Below are positions 36,685 to 45,802 of a DNA stretch of 64,000 nt, piece after piece. Below the pieces are notes generated by a model. That model saw only the letters and a list, made by a program, of their open reading frames with translations. It searched no databases and was not told the origin of the DNA. The number at the start of each line of letters is the position of its first letter. Positions within the stretch are counted from its first letter, which is position 1. The stretch covers positions 3,097,501 through 3,161,500 of the forward strand of contig NZ_CP155559.1 in NCBI RefSeq assembly GCF_022095615.2, in the 5' to 3' direction. The position numbers were made by a program, and so were the translations under genes. This stretch comes from Bacillus thuringiensis (lineage in GTDB: Bacteria; Bacillota; Bacilli; Bacillales; Bacillaceae_G).

Positions 36685-38913
36685 CTACTCATTATATAAG
36701 CTATCTTTATATTTATTCATATACGTTATTTTTTGTGGTTCTGATAACATATGTATTGCCATCCACACATTCTTTTTCATTTCTAATTTTTGCATTGGTA
36801 TCTCTTTTAAAACCGGATTACTTATAATTCCTTCCATTTCCTCATCAATTCTTTGCATAAGATTTTCTTCTGGATTATTTTGCAAATAAGTATTTTTCAA
36901 TCCCCATTTGGTCATTATAAATTCATTCGTTTTATTTATAGAATTAATAATAGTAGCTTTACTAGTTAATCGTTTTTTTATCTCATCATGATAGATTTTA
37001 ATTCTATATCCTTCTTTTAGTGGAATGGTATCTTTTACTATCGTTACATTTGTTCCTTCCATTTCCTTCGTATAAATTTTTTCACCTTTTTCATTAAAGA
37101 CCTCTATCGATGCATATTTTTCACCTGCATAATAGCTATGAGGCGTTTTAGTAGTAACCGTAAAAATAGCTCGATTTTGCTCTACATCCGTATTTAATTC
37201 AGCGAATTGGTCATCTCCTAATCCTAGGAATTGAATCGTTTGATTTGTTAACTTGCTCACTTTCATTTCGTTAACATCAATCGTTAGACTATTATCTTTT
37301 TCTTTTACATAGGCATAATACGAACTAAAATTGTACATACTATCCGTTTCCCCACCTGAAATTTCAACTGTATAAACCCCATTTGGTACGTCTTGTAAAT
37401 TGATATCTTTTGTTTCAATTGTTTTCTCCTGAATAACTGTATTCCCCTCTTTTAATTTAATTTTTCCTCCTTTCAATGTATCTATTTCATTTGTATGTAA
37501 ATGAATATGCAAATTCCCTTTTAGCCCAAGTGAAGCAATTTGCTGATTCGTAACTATTTCAAAATTGGAGTTTATCGGAATATCAGGATCAACTAAAGAT
37601 CTCGCTTTAGCTAATTGTGATTCAGGCACTATATAAGCTAAAGAAGTAACAGCTGGATAACCTTTCGCACTATTCATTTCTATTTGTTTATTATTAAGCT
37701 TAAAGCCCCATCTTTCAAAAACGGGTGTGAAATCAACTTTTGCATTCTCACTATAATATTGATTCATTAAATCTGGTAAAGAATGGTCACCTTTTTTGAA
37801 AGCAGCATTGCTAGCTAGTTTTCGATAACCTTGATACATTTTTACAAAAGCTTCATCGCCAGCTTTTTGTTTCGCCATCGTTAAAAGAATAAGTTTTTGT
37901 CGTAAATCTAAGTCATCATAATTTTTATTTTCTTTCATTAAAGCATTGTATAAATTCCGTTCTACCTGTTCCTTTTTCCCGAAATTAAACAACCAACCAA
38001 CTTGATCTGCTTTTTTTCCGTATTTACTATATTGATATTGAACACCAAATAGATTATTAGAAACTTCTCCTGTAAATATTCCTTGATTATCAAAGCCAGC
38101 TTGGTATCCATGAGCGATTTCATGTAAAGTTCCCCAACTTAGTTTATCTAACCACATTTTTGTACTATCTGAACTATTCGCTGTCCAATTTGAGCCATAA
38201 TAGGCACCGCCAGCACCAGATATATCTGCTTTTAAAAAATAACGATTTTGACTTTTTTTATTTTCAACCGCTGAACCATCTAAACCAATAATTGAATTAT
38301 ACATCGCAAAAATATCTTCATAATACGCAATTAACTCATCCAATGATTGAAAATCTTTTAAAGATCTTACTAACTCTTTATCTTTTTTAGGTATAAATAA
38401 TTGGAAACTCTCCCCTTGAAGTAATGCATACTCTCCATCAAATTGATCCCATGTACTAAAAAATTGAGATACGCTTCCTTGTTGTTTATAAATGGGAAGA
38501 GGTTTAGTAGCACTTTTATTCCCTACTTGGTACTCAAGCATAGCGTGCTCTTCACCATACGGAGTATCTATTAAAGGAACTAAAGGCGTATCACCTTGAA
38601 TCGTAACCCATTCATTTCCTACTTGTATGGATTTTTCATTTTTTGAGTCATTAGACAATAAACGTAATGTTAATTTGTCTTTAAAATTAGGATTCGTTTG
38701 TCTTACCTTTAATGGTGTATTTCTCTGCAAAATAAACCCTAAATCTTGTCGATCGTGATATTTCCCCTTACTTATGCCCGCCTGAAATATCCAAGTAGGC
38801 TCTTCTAAACTAGTAATTTCTTTTACATTTGTTCGTTCATCAGCATGTAAGTGTATATTTCCTATGAGGAAAAACATTGTATACATTATGCCTATAACAA
38901 GTAATCTTTTCAT
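36685..38913 (-). CDS. enhancin-like M60-family metalloprotease, secreted
   Basis: The 742-residue protein has a signal peptide (MKRLLVIGIMYTMFFLIGNIHLHA, cleaved about residue 24) and a gluzincin site H264-E-I-A-H268 with a third ligand at E283 (GIFTGEVSNN). This is the HExxH-x(14)-E spacing of peptidase M60 (viral enhancin, mucin-degrading). An N-terminal beta domain precedes the catalytic part, and beta-sandwich repeats follow (GGKIKLKEGNTVIQEKTIETKDINLQDVPNGVYTVEI). Enhancins cleave intestinal mucin. ATG 38913 is chosen because GGAG lies 8 bases upstream. A perfect PlcR box sits 138 bp upstream. Confidence 0.82.
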   Translation of the reverse strand: MKRLLVIGIMYTMFFLIGNIHLHADERTNVKEITSLEEPTWIFQAGISKGKYHDRQDLGFILQRNTPLKVRQTNPNFKDKLTLRLLSNDSKNEKSIQVGNEWVTIQGDTPLVPLIDTPYGEEHAMLEYQVGNKSATKPLPIYKQQGSVSQFFSTWDQFDGEYALLQGESFQLFIPKKDKELVRSLKDFQSLDELIAYYEDIFAMYNSIIGLDGSAVENKKSQNRYFLKADISGAGGAYYGSNWTANSSDSTKMWLDKLSWGTLHEIAHGYQAGFDNQGIFTGEVSNNLFGVQYQYSKYGKKADQVGWLFNFGKKEQVERNLYNALMKENKNYDDLDLRQKLILLTMAKQKAGDEAFVKMYQGYRKLASNAAFKKGDHSLPDLMNQYYSENAKVDFTPVFERWGFKLNNKQIEMNSAKGYPAVTSLAYIVPESQLAKARSLVDPDIPINSNFEIVTNQQIASLGLKGNLHIHLHTNEIDTLKGGKIKLKEGNTVIQEKTIETKDINLQDVPNGVYTVEISGGETDSMYNFSSYYAYVKEKDNSLTIDVNEMKVSKLTNQTIQFLGLGDDQFAELNTDVEQNRAIFTVTTKTPHSYYAGEKYASIEVFNEKGEKIYTKEMEGTNVTIVKDTIPLKEGYRIKIYHDEIKKRLTSKATIINSINKTNEFIMTKWGLKNTYLQNNPEENLMQRIDEEMEGIISNPVLKEIPMQKLEMKKNVWMAIHMLSEPQKITYMNKYKDSLYNE

Positions 38914-39050
38914 TTGCATATCTCCTTTTCTATTTTTTATATACAAAATACAATAAAACCCTCCTTCTTCACTTATAACTGTCGTCAGTAAGTTACTTAT
39001 CAGTGTAATTATTATAGTTACATTAACTCGTGATTATCAATCATTAAATG

Positions 39051-39066
39051 TATGTAATTTTACATA
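39051..39066. promoter_or_regulatory. PlcR box upstream of the enhancin-like gene
   Basis: TATGTAATTTTACATA matches the consensus TATGNAN4TNCATA at every fixed position. It lies 138 bp before the start codon of the enhancin-like protease. PlcR with its PapR peptide activates secreted virulence factors in the B. cereus group through this box. Confidence 0.75.
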
Positions 39067-39131
39067 TATGAATATCCAAAAACAATTCCCGAAGTATCGT
39101 ATAATTATCAATATTTTTTCAGACATTATTC

Positions 39132-39170
39132 AAAAAAAACACGAAGACCCTTAAGTCTTCATGTTTTTTT
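39132..39170 (-). terminator. terminator of the chemoreceptor gene
   Basis: AAAACACGAAGAC and GTCTTCATGTTTT form a stem with one mismatch, followed by T runs on both strands. Confidence 0.75.
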
Positions 39171-39276
39171 ATACATGTTATTAAACTTGTGATTGAATTA
39201 ATTACTAAAATCTTTTTAATCGCGAAAAATCAATTATTTTTAGGCTGATAGCCATACGTAAACTTTTATGATTTAC

Positions 39277-41016
39277 TCATCTTTTTTGTTCTGTAATATT
39301 AAATTTTGAAACCAATTCCGTTAATTCTTCCACCTTTTCTTTCATTTTGTTGGATTGGATTGATATTTGTTCAATTGATACGGCCTGTGATTGAATTGAA
39401 TTTACTGTTTGAAGAGTCTCCTTTTTCACATCCGTTGCAGTTTCAGAAACTAGCGAAAGAGAAGCATTTACTTCTTCTGTACCAGCAGTCATCTCTTCTG
39501 TCGCTGCGGATACTTCTTGAATTTGACCTGTAATCTTATCAATATCTCTCATAATAGACAAGAAGGTTTGGTTCGCTTTGTAAGCAGCTTCTTTTCCTTC
39601 TACTGCCTTTTGTTGTCCTTTTTGCATGACATTAACTGTATCTTGGGTATCTTTTTGAATCGATTTTATTAAATGATTAACCTCTTTCGCAGATTCTTTA
39701 GATTGTTCAGCCAAATCTCGAACTTCTGTGGCAACCACTGCAAACCCTTTCCCATTCTCTCCAGCACGTGCCGCTTCAATAGCGGCATTTAAGGCAAGTA
39801 GATTCGTTTGTTCGGCAATATTAGTAATTGCAGCGAGAGCTGTATCAATCTGTTGTGTACGTGTAACAAGTTTATTTATTACTTTTGATGTTTCCTCGAC
39901 AACATCATGCACACTATTCATTTGAAGAATAGAGTGATTTATCACTTCACTACCAATATTTATTCGTTCTGTAGTCGTTACTGCTACCTCAGCGACTACA
40001 GCTGAAGATTCAGCTACAGTTTGCACCCCGGTTGTAATTTCTTCCATTGAGGATGAGCTCTCTTGAATACTAGTTACCTGTCCTTCTATTTTTGTTTTTA
40101 CTTCTAAAACAGTCTGTACAACCTCATTTGAAATACTAGACGCTCGATTTGTATCTTGTAATACGCCCTCCGTAGTAGAAATAACCTCTTGTGTTGTCAT
40201 CTTAACATTCGCAATTAATTGTTGAAGGTTATCTAACATACTGTTAAAAGACTGAACAATATGCCCTAATTCATTATTTGCTTTATAAGGAGTACGTGTT
40301 GTTAAATCTCCAGCTGCTACTTTTTCCATATCACTTTGTAGTAACGCAAGTGGTTTTCGGATAGTTATTTTAATAATATATCCGATTAATATAATTATTA
40401 AAATTGCTAAAATCGAAATACTAACAAACATTATCATTGTATTTTGAGCACTATTATTATTTTCCTTCTGTAAAAGCTCTGCATTATTACTATTATATAA
40501 AATCAATTCACGAATTGATTTTATTGATTTTTGCATATTAGGTTCAATCTCTTTTAGGTAATATGCATATGCTTCCTCATTATTAGATTTCCCTAATTCT
40601 TGTGCTTTCTTCATTTGAGTCCTTAATTCATTAAATGTTTCATGAAACGTGTTATATAATTCTTTTTCTTTAGTAGAAATAACTTTAGCCTCAAACTGCT
40701 TTAAAAGATGATCATTTTCCTTACGAATTCCATCCATTTCTCTTATTAATTCGTTCATTCTTTTTTCATCTTTTGATAACATTATTTCCATAAAGTTCAT
40801 ATTAACGTGATAAAAATTAGATTCTACAATCCCAATCCACTCAATTGGTAGTAAATTATCCTCATACATATTAGAGGAAGTACTTTTCCCTCTTTCTAAT
40901 CCCCAAAACCCTATTAGGGATAATACTATACATGCAATACTTGATATAGTTATTAATATGTTTAGTTTTGTACCAACTTTACTGTTTCTTAATAATTCCA
41001 ATTCCATTTTCTCCAT
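39277..41016 (-). CDS. methyl-accepting chemotaxis protein
   Basis: The 579-residue chemoreceptor has membrane span 1 (about residues 16-38, [20 protein letters not shown]). An extracellular four-helix-bundle (4HB_MCP) sensor follows (about 40-195), then span 2 (about 198-222, [20 protein letters not shown]) and a HAMP domain ([39 protein letters not shown]). The signalling domain carries the conserved hairpin tip [37 protein letters not shown]. Ligand unknown. The start shown is the first ATG; ATG at 41007 is also possible. A perfect PlcR box lies 68 bp upstream, placing it in the virulence regulon, as reported for some receptors of this group. Confidence 0.9.
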   Translation of the reverse strand: MEKMELELLRNSKVGTKLNILITISSIACIVLSLIGFWGLERGKSTSSNMYEDNLLPIEWIGIVESNFYHVNMNFMEIMLSKDEKRMNELIREMDGIRKENDHLLKQFEAKVISTKEKELYNTFHETFNELRTQMKKAQELGKSNNEEAYAYYLKEIEPNMQKSIKSIRELILYNSNNAELLQKENNNSAQNTMIMFVSISILAILIIILIGYIIKITIRKPLALLQSDMEKVAAGDLTTRTPYKANNELGHIVQSFNSMLDNLQQLIANVKMTTQEVISTTEGVLQDTNRASSISNEVVQTVLEVKTKIEGQVTSIQESSSSMEEITTGVQTVAESSAVVAEVAVTTTERINIGSEVINHSILQMNSVHDVVEETSKVINKLVTRTQQIDTALAAITNIAEQTNLLALNAAIEAARAGENGKGFAVVATEVRDLAEQSKESAKEVNHLIKSIQKDTQDTVNVMQKGQQKAVEGKEAAYKANQTFLSIMRDIDKITGQIQEVSAATEEMTAGTEEVNASLSLVSETATDVKKETLQTVNSIQSQAVSIEQISIQSNKMKEKVEELTELVSKFNITEQKR

Positions 41017-41083
41017 TCTAATATATAGTTTAAGTAATGTATTTTATAATAAGAATCCAAAAATTACGATGTTTATTTTGCGA

Positions 41084-41099
41084 TATGCAATTTTGCATA
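41084..41099. promoter_or_regulatory. PlcR box upstream of the chemoreceptor gene
   Basis: TATGCAATTTTGCATA is a perfect palindrome and fits TATGNAN4TNCATA fully. It lies 68 bp before the chemoreceptor start codon. Confidence 0.8.
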
Positions 41100-41176
41100 T
41101 CATCAACTACTAAATCAAAATAATCTAACATTGTAATTTTAGTTTTCCAAAAATTCATGATTATGAACACACCCCA

Positions 41177-41299
41177 TTAAATCTTGAACTTCTCATCCAA
41201 AATATCCACAAATATTGTGGCACCAGTGGAACCCATCATTGATATATAAATTATACTTCCATACAAGACTAGTTTAAAAATATTTTTCTTATTGCTCAT
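41177..41299 (-). CDS. 40-residue hydrophobic peptide, function unknown
   Basis: ATG with AGAGAGGAAA 7 bases upstream encodes MSNKKNIFKLVLYGSIIYIS, then MMGSTGATIFVDILDEKFKI and a stop. It has a basic N-terminus and one hydrophobic stretch (residues 7-31) before a charged tail. This fits a small membrane peptide or an exported signalling peptide. It lies directly upstream of the PlcR box and the chemoreceptor, on the same strand. No family is recognised, and with 40 codons chance is not excluded, but the ribosome site and charge pattern are persuasive. Confidence 0.5.
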   Translation of the reverse strand: MSNKKNIFKLVLYGSIIYISMMGSTGATIFVDILDEKFKI

Positions 41300-41363
41300 T
41301 TTTGTATTTCCTCTCTATTAGAAGTACTCCTAGCACATCACACTAATAAAAACGATAGTATTA

Positions 41364-41402
41364 AAAAAATAAGGAAAGACATAACACCTATGTCTTTCCT
41401 CT
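41364..41402 (-). terminator. terminator of the HAD-family nucleotidase gene
   Basis: GGAAAGACATA and TATGTCTTTCC form an 11-bp stem with a T run on the minus strand. Confidence 0.8.
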
Positions 41403-41456
41403 AAAATTGTAACACTCAATATGCTCTTGGCTCTATTTGATTTTCCAGTTAAATCC

Positions 41457-42026
41457 TCACATTTCTTTCTTTATAATATTTCCTAACTCCGTCCAACTTG
41501 TAATACGCGGGATATTGAGATGTTGATTGTAAGAAGTAGTTTTTGCATACACATTTATCGGCTTTCCTATTAACGTTTCTAAGACTGCCGGCTTATCATC
41601 AAAGAAATAGTTTAATTTTATTTCTTGTATGAAGTGTATTTTTTCTTCATCCTTCATTCCATAGAAAAAGCGATCTTCATGTACCGGAAAACCTTTTTCT
41701 ATTAACCATTTTTTTGTTTGCTCTCCATGTTTTTTAGGCCGAGCTGTTATATAGTATATTTCATGTCCCTGTCTTTCTAATTCTTGTAATGTCTCTACTG
41801 CATATGGAAACGGTGAACAAGAAGTATAATAAATCTCATCCAGCAAACTATTCCACATATGACTGCCTTCCTCCGAAGTCATGCCAAATGCTTCATGAAT
41901 TTCAATTGTTTTTAAAGAATGAAATACATCCAATCCTACTTTTTTGTTTAATTTCTTATTATATAAATGAAAAGCATGCTGCCTTAAATCAATTAATGTA
42001 TCATCGATATCAAATCCAAACTTCAC
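41457..42026 (-). CDS. HAD-family 5'-nucleotidase-like phosphatase
   Basis: The 189-residue protein starts MKFGFDIDDTLIDLRQH, with the HAD nucleophile motif DxDxT (Asp6, Asp8). It has the motif II threonine in YYITARPKKHG and an acidic motif IV (FFDDKPAVLETL). The arrangement matches the NT5C/YqfW group of deoxyribonucleotidase-like HAD enzymes, which hydrolyse nucleoside monophosphates. Cytosolic, substrate unproven. It lies 59 bp downstream of ribD on the same strand, so it could supply the missing phosphatase step of flavin synthesis. That link is inference from position only. Confidence 0.75.
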   Translation of the reverse strand: MKFGFDIDDTLIDLRQHAFHLYNKKLNKKVGLDVFHSLKTIEIHEAFGMTSEEGSHMWNSLLDEIYYTSCSPFPYAVETLQELERQGHEIYYITARPKKHGEQTKKWLIEKGFPVHEDRFFYGMKDEEKIHFIQEIKLNYFFDDKPAVLETLIGKPINVYAKTTSYNQHLNIPRITSWTELGNIIKKEM

Positions 42027-42085
42027 TCTTCATCGCTCCTTTCTGCAATTCATTTATCGGAACATATAAGTAGTTTTTATTCTCC

Positions 42086-43189
42086 TTATTTCTCATCTTT
42101 CCGATATGCTGGATAGCCAATAAATCTATAATCTTTTCCAACCTGGGTAAATGATATATCCTTAAATTCAATTGCATCTTTCATTTTAGTAATACCAGTC
42201 CCCTCTACAAAACTAGGTGCCAATCTGCCTCCAATAATTTTAGGTGCGAAATATAAAATAATTTTATCCATTAGTTTATTTTCAATAAACGAAGCATTTA
42301 CTTCTCCTCCACCTTCAATAAGCAGGGAGGAAACTCCTTTTTGTCCTAAAACATCAAGCATTTCATGTAAGTTTATATGCTTTTCTCCGCTAGTAACAAA
42401 TACTTTAACTCCTGCATTTTCTAATGCTTTCTTTTTTTTCGCTGCATGATTACTTGTTGTAAATATCCAGGTAGGAGCTTCTCCATCTGTAACAACGTTA
42501 GCTTCCATCGGTATGCGTAATGTCGAGTCCAATATTATTCGAATTGAATTTCGTCCATTTGGAATACGCGTTGTCAATGATGGATTATCCTTTTGAACAG
42601 TATTGGCTCCTACTAAAATAGCCGCATTTTCGTTTCGTATTTGGTGTACTTCTTGTCTTGCTTCTGTAGATGTAATCCACTTACTATCCGATAAAGACGT
42701 AGCGATTTTTCCATCTAATGTAATTCCTGATTTAATCGTTACAAATGGGCGCTTTGTCAAAATATATTTATTAAAGACTTCATTCATTTTTTTAGATTCT
42801 TCTTCACACACTCCTACAAGTACTTCAATACCTGCATCTTGTAGAATTTTAATTCCACGTCCAGAAACAAGCGGGTTTGGATCAAGTGTAGCAACTACTA
42901 CCTTCTTAATTCCTGCTTGTACAATTGCTTCAGCACATGGCCCTGTTCTACCATGATGAGAACAAGGTTCAAGAGTTACATAGATTGTACCACCACGTGC
43001 CTGTTCTCCAGCCATACGTATCGCATGTATTTCGGCATGTGGTTCTCCGGCCTTCATATGTGCTCCGACCCCTACAATTCGATTATCATTTACAATTACA
43101 GATCCAACCAATGGATTTGGAGTCGTTTGTCCCTTCATAGCCTTGGCATTTTCTAGTGCTAGCTTCATATACAATTCATGCTCAAGCAT
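42086..43189 (-). CDS. ribD: bifunctional riboflavin biosynthesis protein RibD
   Basis: The 367-residue enzyme has an N-terminal zinc deaminase domain (HAEIHAIRMAG and PCSHHGRTGPCAEAIV, the H-x-E and P-C-x(8)-C zinc site) and a C-terminal reductase domain (ITLDGKIATSLSDSKWITS, ILVGANTVQKDNPSLTTR, LLIEGGGEVNASF). It deaminates the GTP cyclohydrolase II product and reduces the ribose. ATG at 43189 follows AAGGGGGA and overlaps the ribA-like stop codon by 8 bp. No ribE or ribH is adjacent and no FMN riboswitch was found, so this is a second, separately controlled pair rather than the main rib operon. Confidence 0.9.
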   Translation of the reverse strand: MLEHELYMKLALENAKAMKGQTTPNPLVGSVIVNDNRIVGVGAHMKAGEPHAEIHAIRMAGEQARGGTIYVTLEPCSHHGRTGPCAEAIVQAGIKKVVVATLDPNPLVSGRGIKILQDAGIEVLVGVCEEESKKMNEVFNKYILTKRPFVTIKSGITLDGKIATSLSDSKWITSTEARQEVHQIRNENAAILVGANTVQKDNPSLTTRIPNGRNSIRIILDSTLRIPMEANVVTDGEAPTWIFTTSNHAAKKKKALENAGVKVFVTSGEKHINLHEMLDVLGQKGVSSLLIEGGGEVNASFIENKLMDKIILYFAPKIIGGRLAPSFVEGTGITKMKDAIEFKDISFTQVGKDYRFIGYPAYRKDEK

Positions 43190-43919
43190 GTAAGTGTCCC
43201 CCTTCAAAATGTCCAGAACGCTGAATCTTCGTTTGCAAATATTTCTCATTAAACTCTGAGACATCACCCCATAACGGTTCACGACTCGTAACATTTAATC
43301 CAGCTTTTTGTAAAGCTTCTAATTTTTTCGGATTATTTGTAATAAGTTTTACAGGTTTTGAGCGTAACGCTTTTAATACTTCAATTGTATCATCATAGTT
43401 TCGAACATCATCTTCAAAACCTAGGTTCAGATTAGCTTCTACTGTATCTAACCCATTTTCTTGCAAGAGGTACGTCATTGCTTTACTAAACAAACCAATT
43501 CCTCTTCCTTCATGATTCGCTAAGTAAAATAAAGCACCTGAACCATGTTCTGTAATCATTTGTAAAGACTGCTTTAATTGGAATCCACAGTCACAACGTT
43601 TACTACCAAAGATATCACCGGTGTGACAAATACTATGCATACGAATTAGGGCATCTTCAGAATTCTCAAAATCACCATATACAAGCACACTAGATTGCTG
43701 CATATCAGCTAAATTAATAGATGAGAGTTTTTCGATAATTCCTTCTACACTATTTGTAACCTCATTACATTGTAACCAAGAATACCATTGGAAAACTTTA
43801 GTCTCCCCATATAAATTAATTGGCAATTTGATAGGACCTACTAAATAAATATCCTTTTCATCTTGATGTATAAATTGAATTGTATCTTCTAACATATGAA
43901 TTGTATCTGTTGTAACCAT
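43182..43919 (-). CDS. ribA: GTP cyclohydrolase II (stand-alone)
   Basis: The 245-residue enzyme opens the imidazole ring of GTP, the first step of flavin synthesis. The zinc site is in RMHSICHTGDIFGSKRCDCGFQLKQSL (three Cys). The catalytic region follows (NHEGRGIGLFSKAMTYLLQE, LITNNPKKLEALQKAGL). In Bacillus the main enzyme is fused to DHBP synthase; this copy lacks that domain. ATG at 43919 is 6 bases after AGGAGG. It is coupled to ribD by an 8-bp overlap. It is divergent from a YodB-like redox regulator, which suggests induction under electrophile or quinone stress (inference). Confidence 0.9.
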   Translation of the reverse strand: MVTTDTIHMLEDTIQFIHQDEKDIYLVGPIKLPINLYGETKVFQWYSWLQCNEVTNSVEGIIEKLSSINLADMQQSSVLVYGDFENSEDALIRMHSICHTGDIFGSKRCDCGFQLKQSLQMITEHGSGALFYLANHEGRGIGLFSKAMTYLLQENGLDTVEANLNLGFEDDVRNYDDTIEVLKALRSKPVKLITNNPKKLEALQKAGLNVTSREPLWGDVSEFNEKYLQTKIQRSGHFEGGHLHA

Positions 43920-44170
43920 TAGGTACCTCCTAGTATAGAGAATCTCTAAAAATTCTCTTCCATTGTTATATTTTTTATTGTTTAACTTACACAACGTAAG
44001 TGTTTTTACAGATGCTATTCTTTTTCTCTCAGCTTATATGCAATATGTATCATTACAACTTTGGCCATTTAAAGAAAAGAGTTTTAGTTACATAAAACAA
44101 CTTAATTACTTTATGTAAGTGAGTATACATTCGTAATTAATTTACGTCAAGTAATTAATTATAAAAACAT

Positions 44171-44199
44171 TTGTTACTAATAGTAAGATGTTATATAAT
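44171..44199 (+). promoter_or_regulatory. promoter with embedded palindrome before the YodB-like gene
   Basis: TTGTTA and TATAAT are exactly 17 bp apart. The perfect palindrome TTACTAATAGTAA (44174-44186) overlaps the -35 element and the spacer. This placement suits autorepression by a YodB/CatR-type regulator, whose known boxes have TACTA/TAGTA half sites. Confidence 0.6.
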
Positions 44200-44221
44200 T
44201 TGTTTTAGGAGGTGAAGGAAA

Positions 44222-44539
44222 ATGAATGATTCTACATTATGCCCTCGCTTTGAAAAAGGAATGAAATTTTTTAGTCAACGATGGACAGCACTAATTATTT
44301 ACCAACTTTTCTCTGGACCTCAGCGCTTTTGTACGCTTGAATCTTCTCTTCCTGTTAGCGGAAGATTACTTTCAGAAAGATTGAAAGAATTAGAACTAGA
44401 AGGAATTGTCGAACGTAAAGTCTTTCCTGAGACACCCGTTCGTATAGAATATTCTTTAACTCAAAAAGGGTTTGCCTTAGAAGCCATTATTCGCGGAATA
44501 GAAGAATGGTCACAAGAATGGATAGAACTTGAGGAATAA
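44222..44539 (+). CDS. YodB/CatR-like HxlR-family redox-sensing repressor
   Basis: The 105-residue winged-helix protein reads MNDSTLCPRFEKGMKFFSQRW, with a cysteine at position 7 aligned to the redox-sensing Cys6 of B. subtilis YodB (context LCPRFE versus MCPKME). LPVSGRLLSERLKELELEGIVERKVFPETPVRIEYSLTQKG is the recognition and wing region. YodB-type proteins repress azoreductase, nitroreductase and quinone-detoxification genes and are inactivated by thiol oxidation or alkylation. TAGGAGGTGAAGG precedes ATG. Divergent to ribA-ribD and near a nitroreductase, both plausible targets. It differs from the three HxlR proteins at 56-61 kb, which lack the N-terminal Cys. Confidence 0.85.
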   Translation: MNDSTLCPRFEKGMKFFSQRWTALIIYQLFSGPQRFCTLESSLPVSGRLLSERLKELELEGIVERKVFPETPVRIEYSLTQKGFALEAIIRGIEEWSQEWIELEE

Positions 44540-44595
44540 CATAAAAGCTTTTTCGTATATAGTTTTAAGTAATCAAATTACAGATACCTATAATT

Positions 44596-44638
44596 AAAAC
44601 GCTAATTTTTAAGGATTTATGAAAAGTTAGCGTTTTTT
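44596..44638 (+). terminator. terminator of the YodB-like gene
   Basis: AAAACGCTAA and TTAGCGTTTT pair, extended by TTTT/GAAAA, with a final T run. Confidence 0.75.
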
Positions 44639-44710
44639 AATGAATAAAATAATTATTGATATCCCCTTAATTATTTTTACTTTTGTATAAAATTATTATT
44701 AATAAAATAA

Positions 44711-44739
44711 AACAAGGTGATCAAAACGATCACCTTGTT
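44711..44739. terminator. perfect 12-bp hairpin
   Basis: AACAAGGTGATC and GATCACCTTGTT with a 5-base loop and a T-rich flank on the minus strand. It can end the nitroreductase transcript. Confidence 0.75.
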
Positions 44740-44852
44740 CCTTTAAAGATTAAAATAGTGTTTTTAACGCTTTTTATTAATACATACTCGATTAATAAAA
44801 AGAATGAATAAAATTTTTGTAATTAAACAGTTTTTTTCACAATACGGTTATC

Positions 44853-44902
44853 TTATCCCGCTATTTGTGGACAGTAAGACCACTACCGATTAAAGTTCTA
44901 TT
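44853..44902 (-). repeat. bcr1 remnant, about 50 bp
   Basis: ATCCCGCTATTTGTGGACAGTAAGAC corresponds to one end of bcr1, and CGATTAAAGTTCT to the other. The centre is lost and several bases are changed. TTAT and TTTAT-like flanks remain. It sits just past the nitroreductase stop codon. Confidence 0.6.
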
Positions 44903-44919
44903 TTTATTACATTCAAAGA

Positions 44920-45519
44920 TTATTTATGAAATTTCACACGCTCTTCAAGCGGTTGGAATTCTTTTTCACCTGGGGCAGCTGTTGGATTACCAAATGGCAT
45001 TTGTGCAATTAGTTTCCAGTTAGCAGGAACATTCCATTCTTGTTTTACCTCATCATCAATTAATGGATTATAATGTTGTAAAGATGCTCCTAATCCCTCT
45101 GCTTCTAATGCTGTCCACACAACTAACTGGTGCATACCTGATGCTTGGTGTGACCAAATTGGGAAGTTTTCAGCATATGCAGCAAATTTTTCTTGAAGCG
45201 ATTTAACGATAGCCTCATCTTCAAAGAATAGTACTGTTCCATAACCAGCTTTAAAGGAATCCATTTTTTGTTGCGTTCCTGAAAAATCTCCATCTCCAAC
45301 TACTTTTCTTAATGTTTCAGTTGTAATATCCCATAATTTATTATGAGCTTCACCAAATAATACAACTAATCGCGCAGTTTGAGAATTGAAAGCTGATGGA
45401 GTATATTTCACAGCAAACTCCACGATTTCTTTAATTTTTTCATCCGATACTTGTACCTCTTTGTTAATTCCATAGTAAGTACGTCTTTCTTTCAGTGCAG
45501 TATAGAAATCTTTTGTCAT
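44920..45519 (-). CDS. nitroreductase-family protein (Hbn1/Frm2-like)
   Basis: The 199-residue FMN enzyme has the family start MTKDFYTALKERRTYYGINKEV (the ERRTxY FMN-phosphate motif), YTPSAFNSQTARLVVLFGE and the C-terminal WKLIAQMPFGNP. This pattern belongs to the Hbn1-like subgroup rather than the NfsA/NfsB groups. These proteins reduce nitro compounds or quinones with NAD(P)H. ATG follows AGGAGG. Close to a YodB-like repressor and to flavin synthesis genes, which supports a role in quinone or electrophile detoxification. Confidence 0.88.
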   Translation of the reverse strand: MTKDFYTALKERRTYYGINKEVQVSDEKIKEIVEFAVKYTPSAFNSQTARLVVLFGEAHNKLWDITTETLRKVVGDGDFSGTQQKMDSFKAGYGTVLFFEDEAIVKSLQEKFAAYAENFPIWSHQASGMHQLVVWTALEAEGLGASLQHYNPLIDDEVKQEWNVPANWKLIAQMPFGNPTAAPGEKEFQPLEERVKFHK

Positions 45520-45587
45520 AATTCATTTCCTCCTAAGTTTTAATATTCTTCAAAATGATACATTGCGAAGATAATATGAGTTGAAAT

Positions 45588-45613
45588 GAGTTCATTTTTG
45601 AACCATTGAACTC
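45588..45613. promoter_or_regulatory. inverted repeat upstream of the nitroreductase gene
   Basis: GAGTTCA and TGAACTC are arranged as a perfect 7-bp inverted repeat with a 12-base spacer, about 70 bp before the start codon. It is a possible operator. The remainder of the 45520-45907 gap holds only a terminator and AT-rich sequence. Confidence 0.3.
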
Positions 45614-45802
45614 CATAACACCAATTGCTAGTCATTCTGAATCTAAACCACTGCTTCTTGCTTCAGTTTTCCTAAAAAAACTCTTATAGCATCATTGATA
45701 CAATCTAGTGATCATTCGGTATTATTTTACCCATTCTCTATTCATGTATCCTGCTTGTTTCATATTTACACAAATATGAAAATAACCTTAAATTGCTGGT
45801 CA

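Noticed and set aside
43920..44220. FMN riboswitch upstream of the ribA-ribD pair
   Set aside because: The conserved AGGGGCAGGGTGAAATTCCC-type blocks are absent from the leader.
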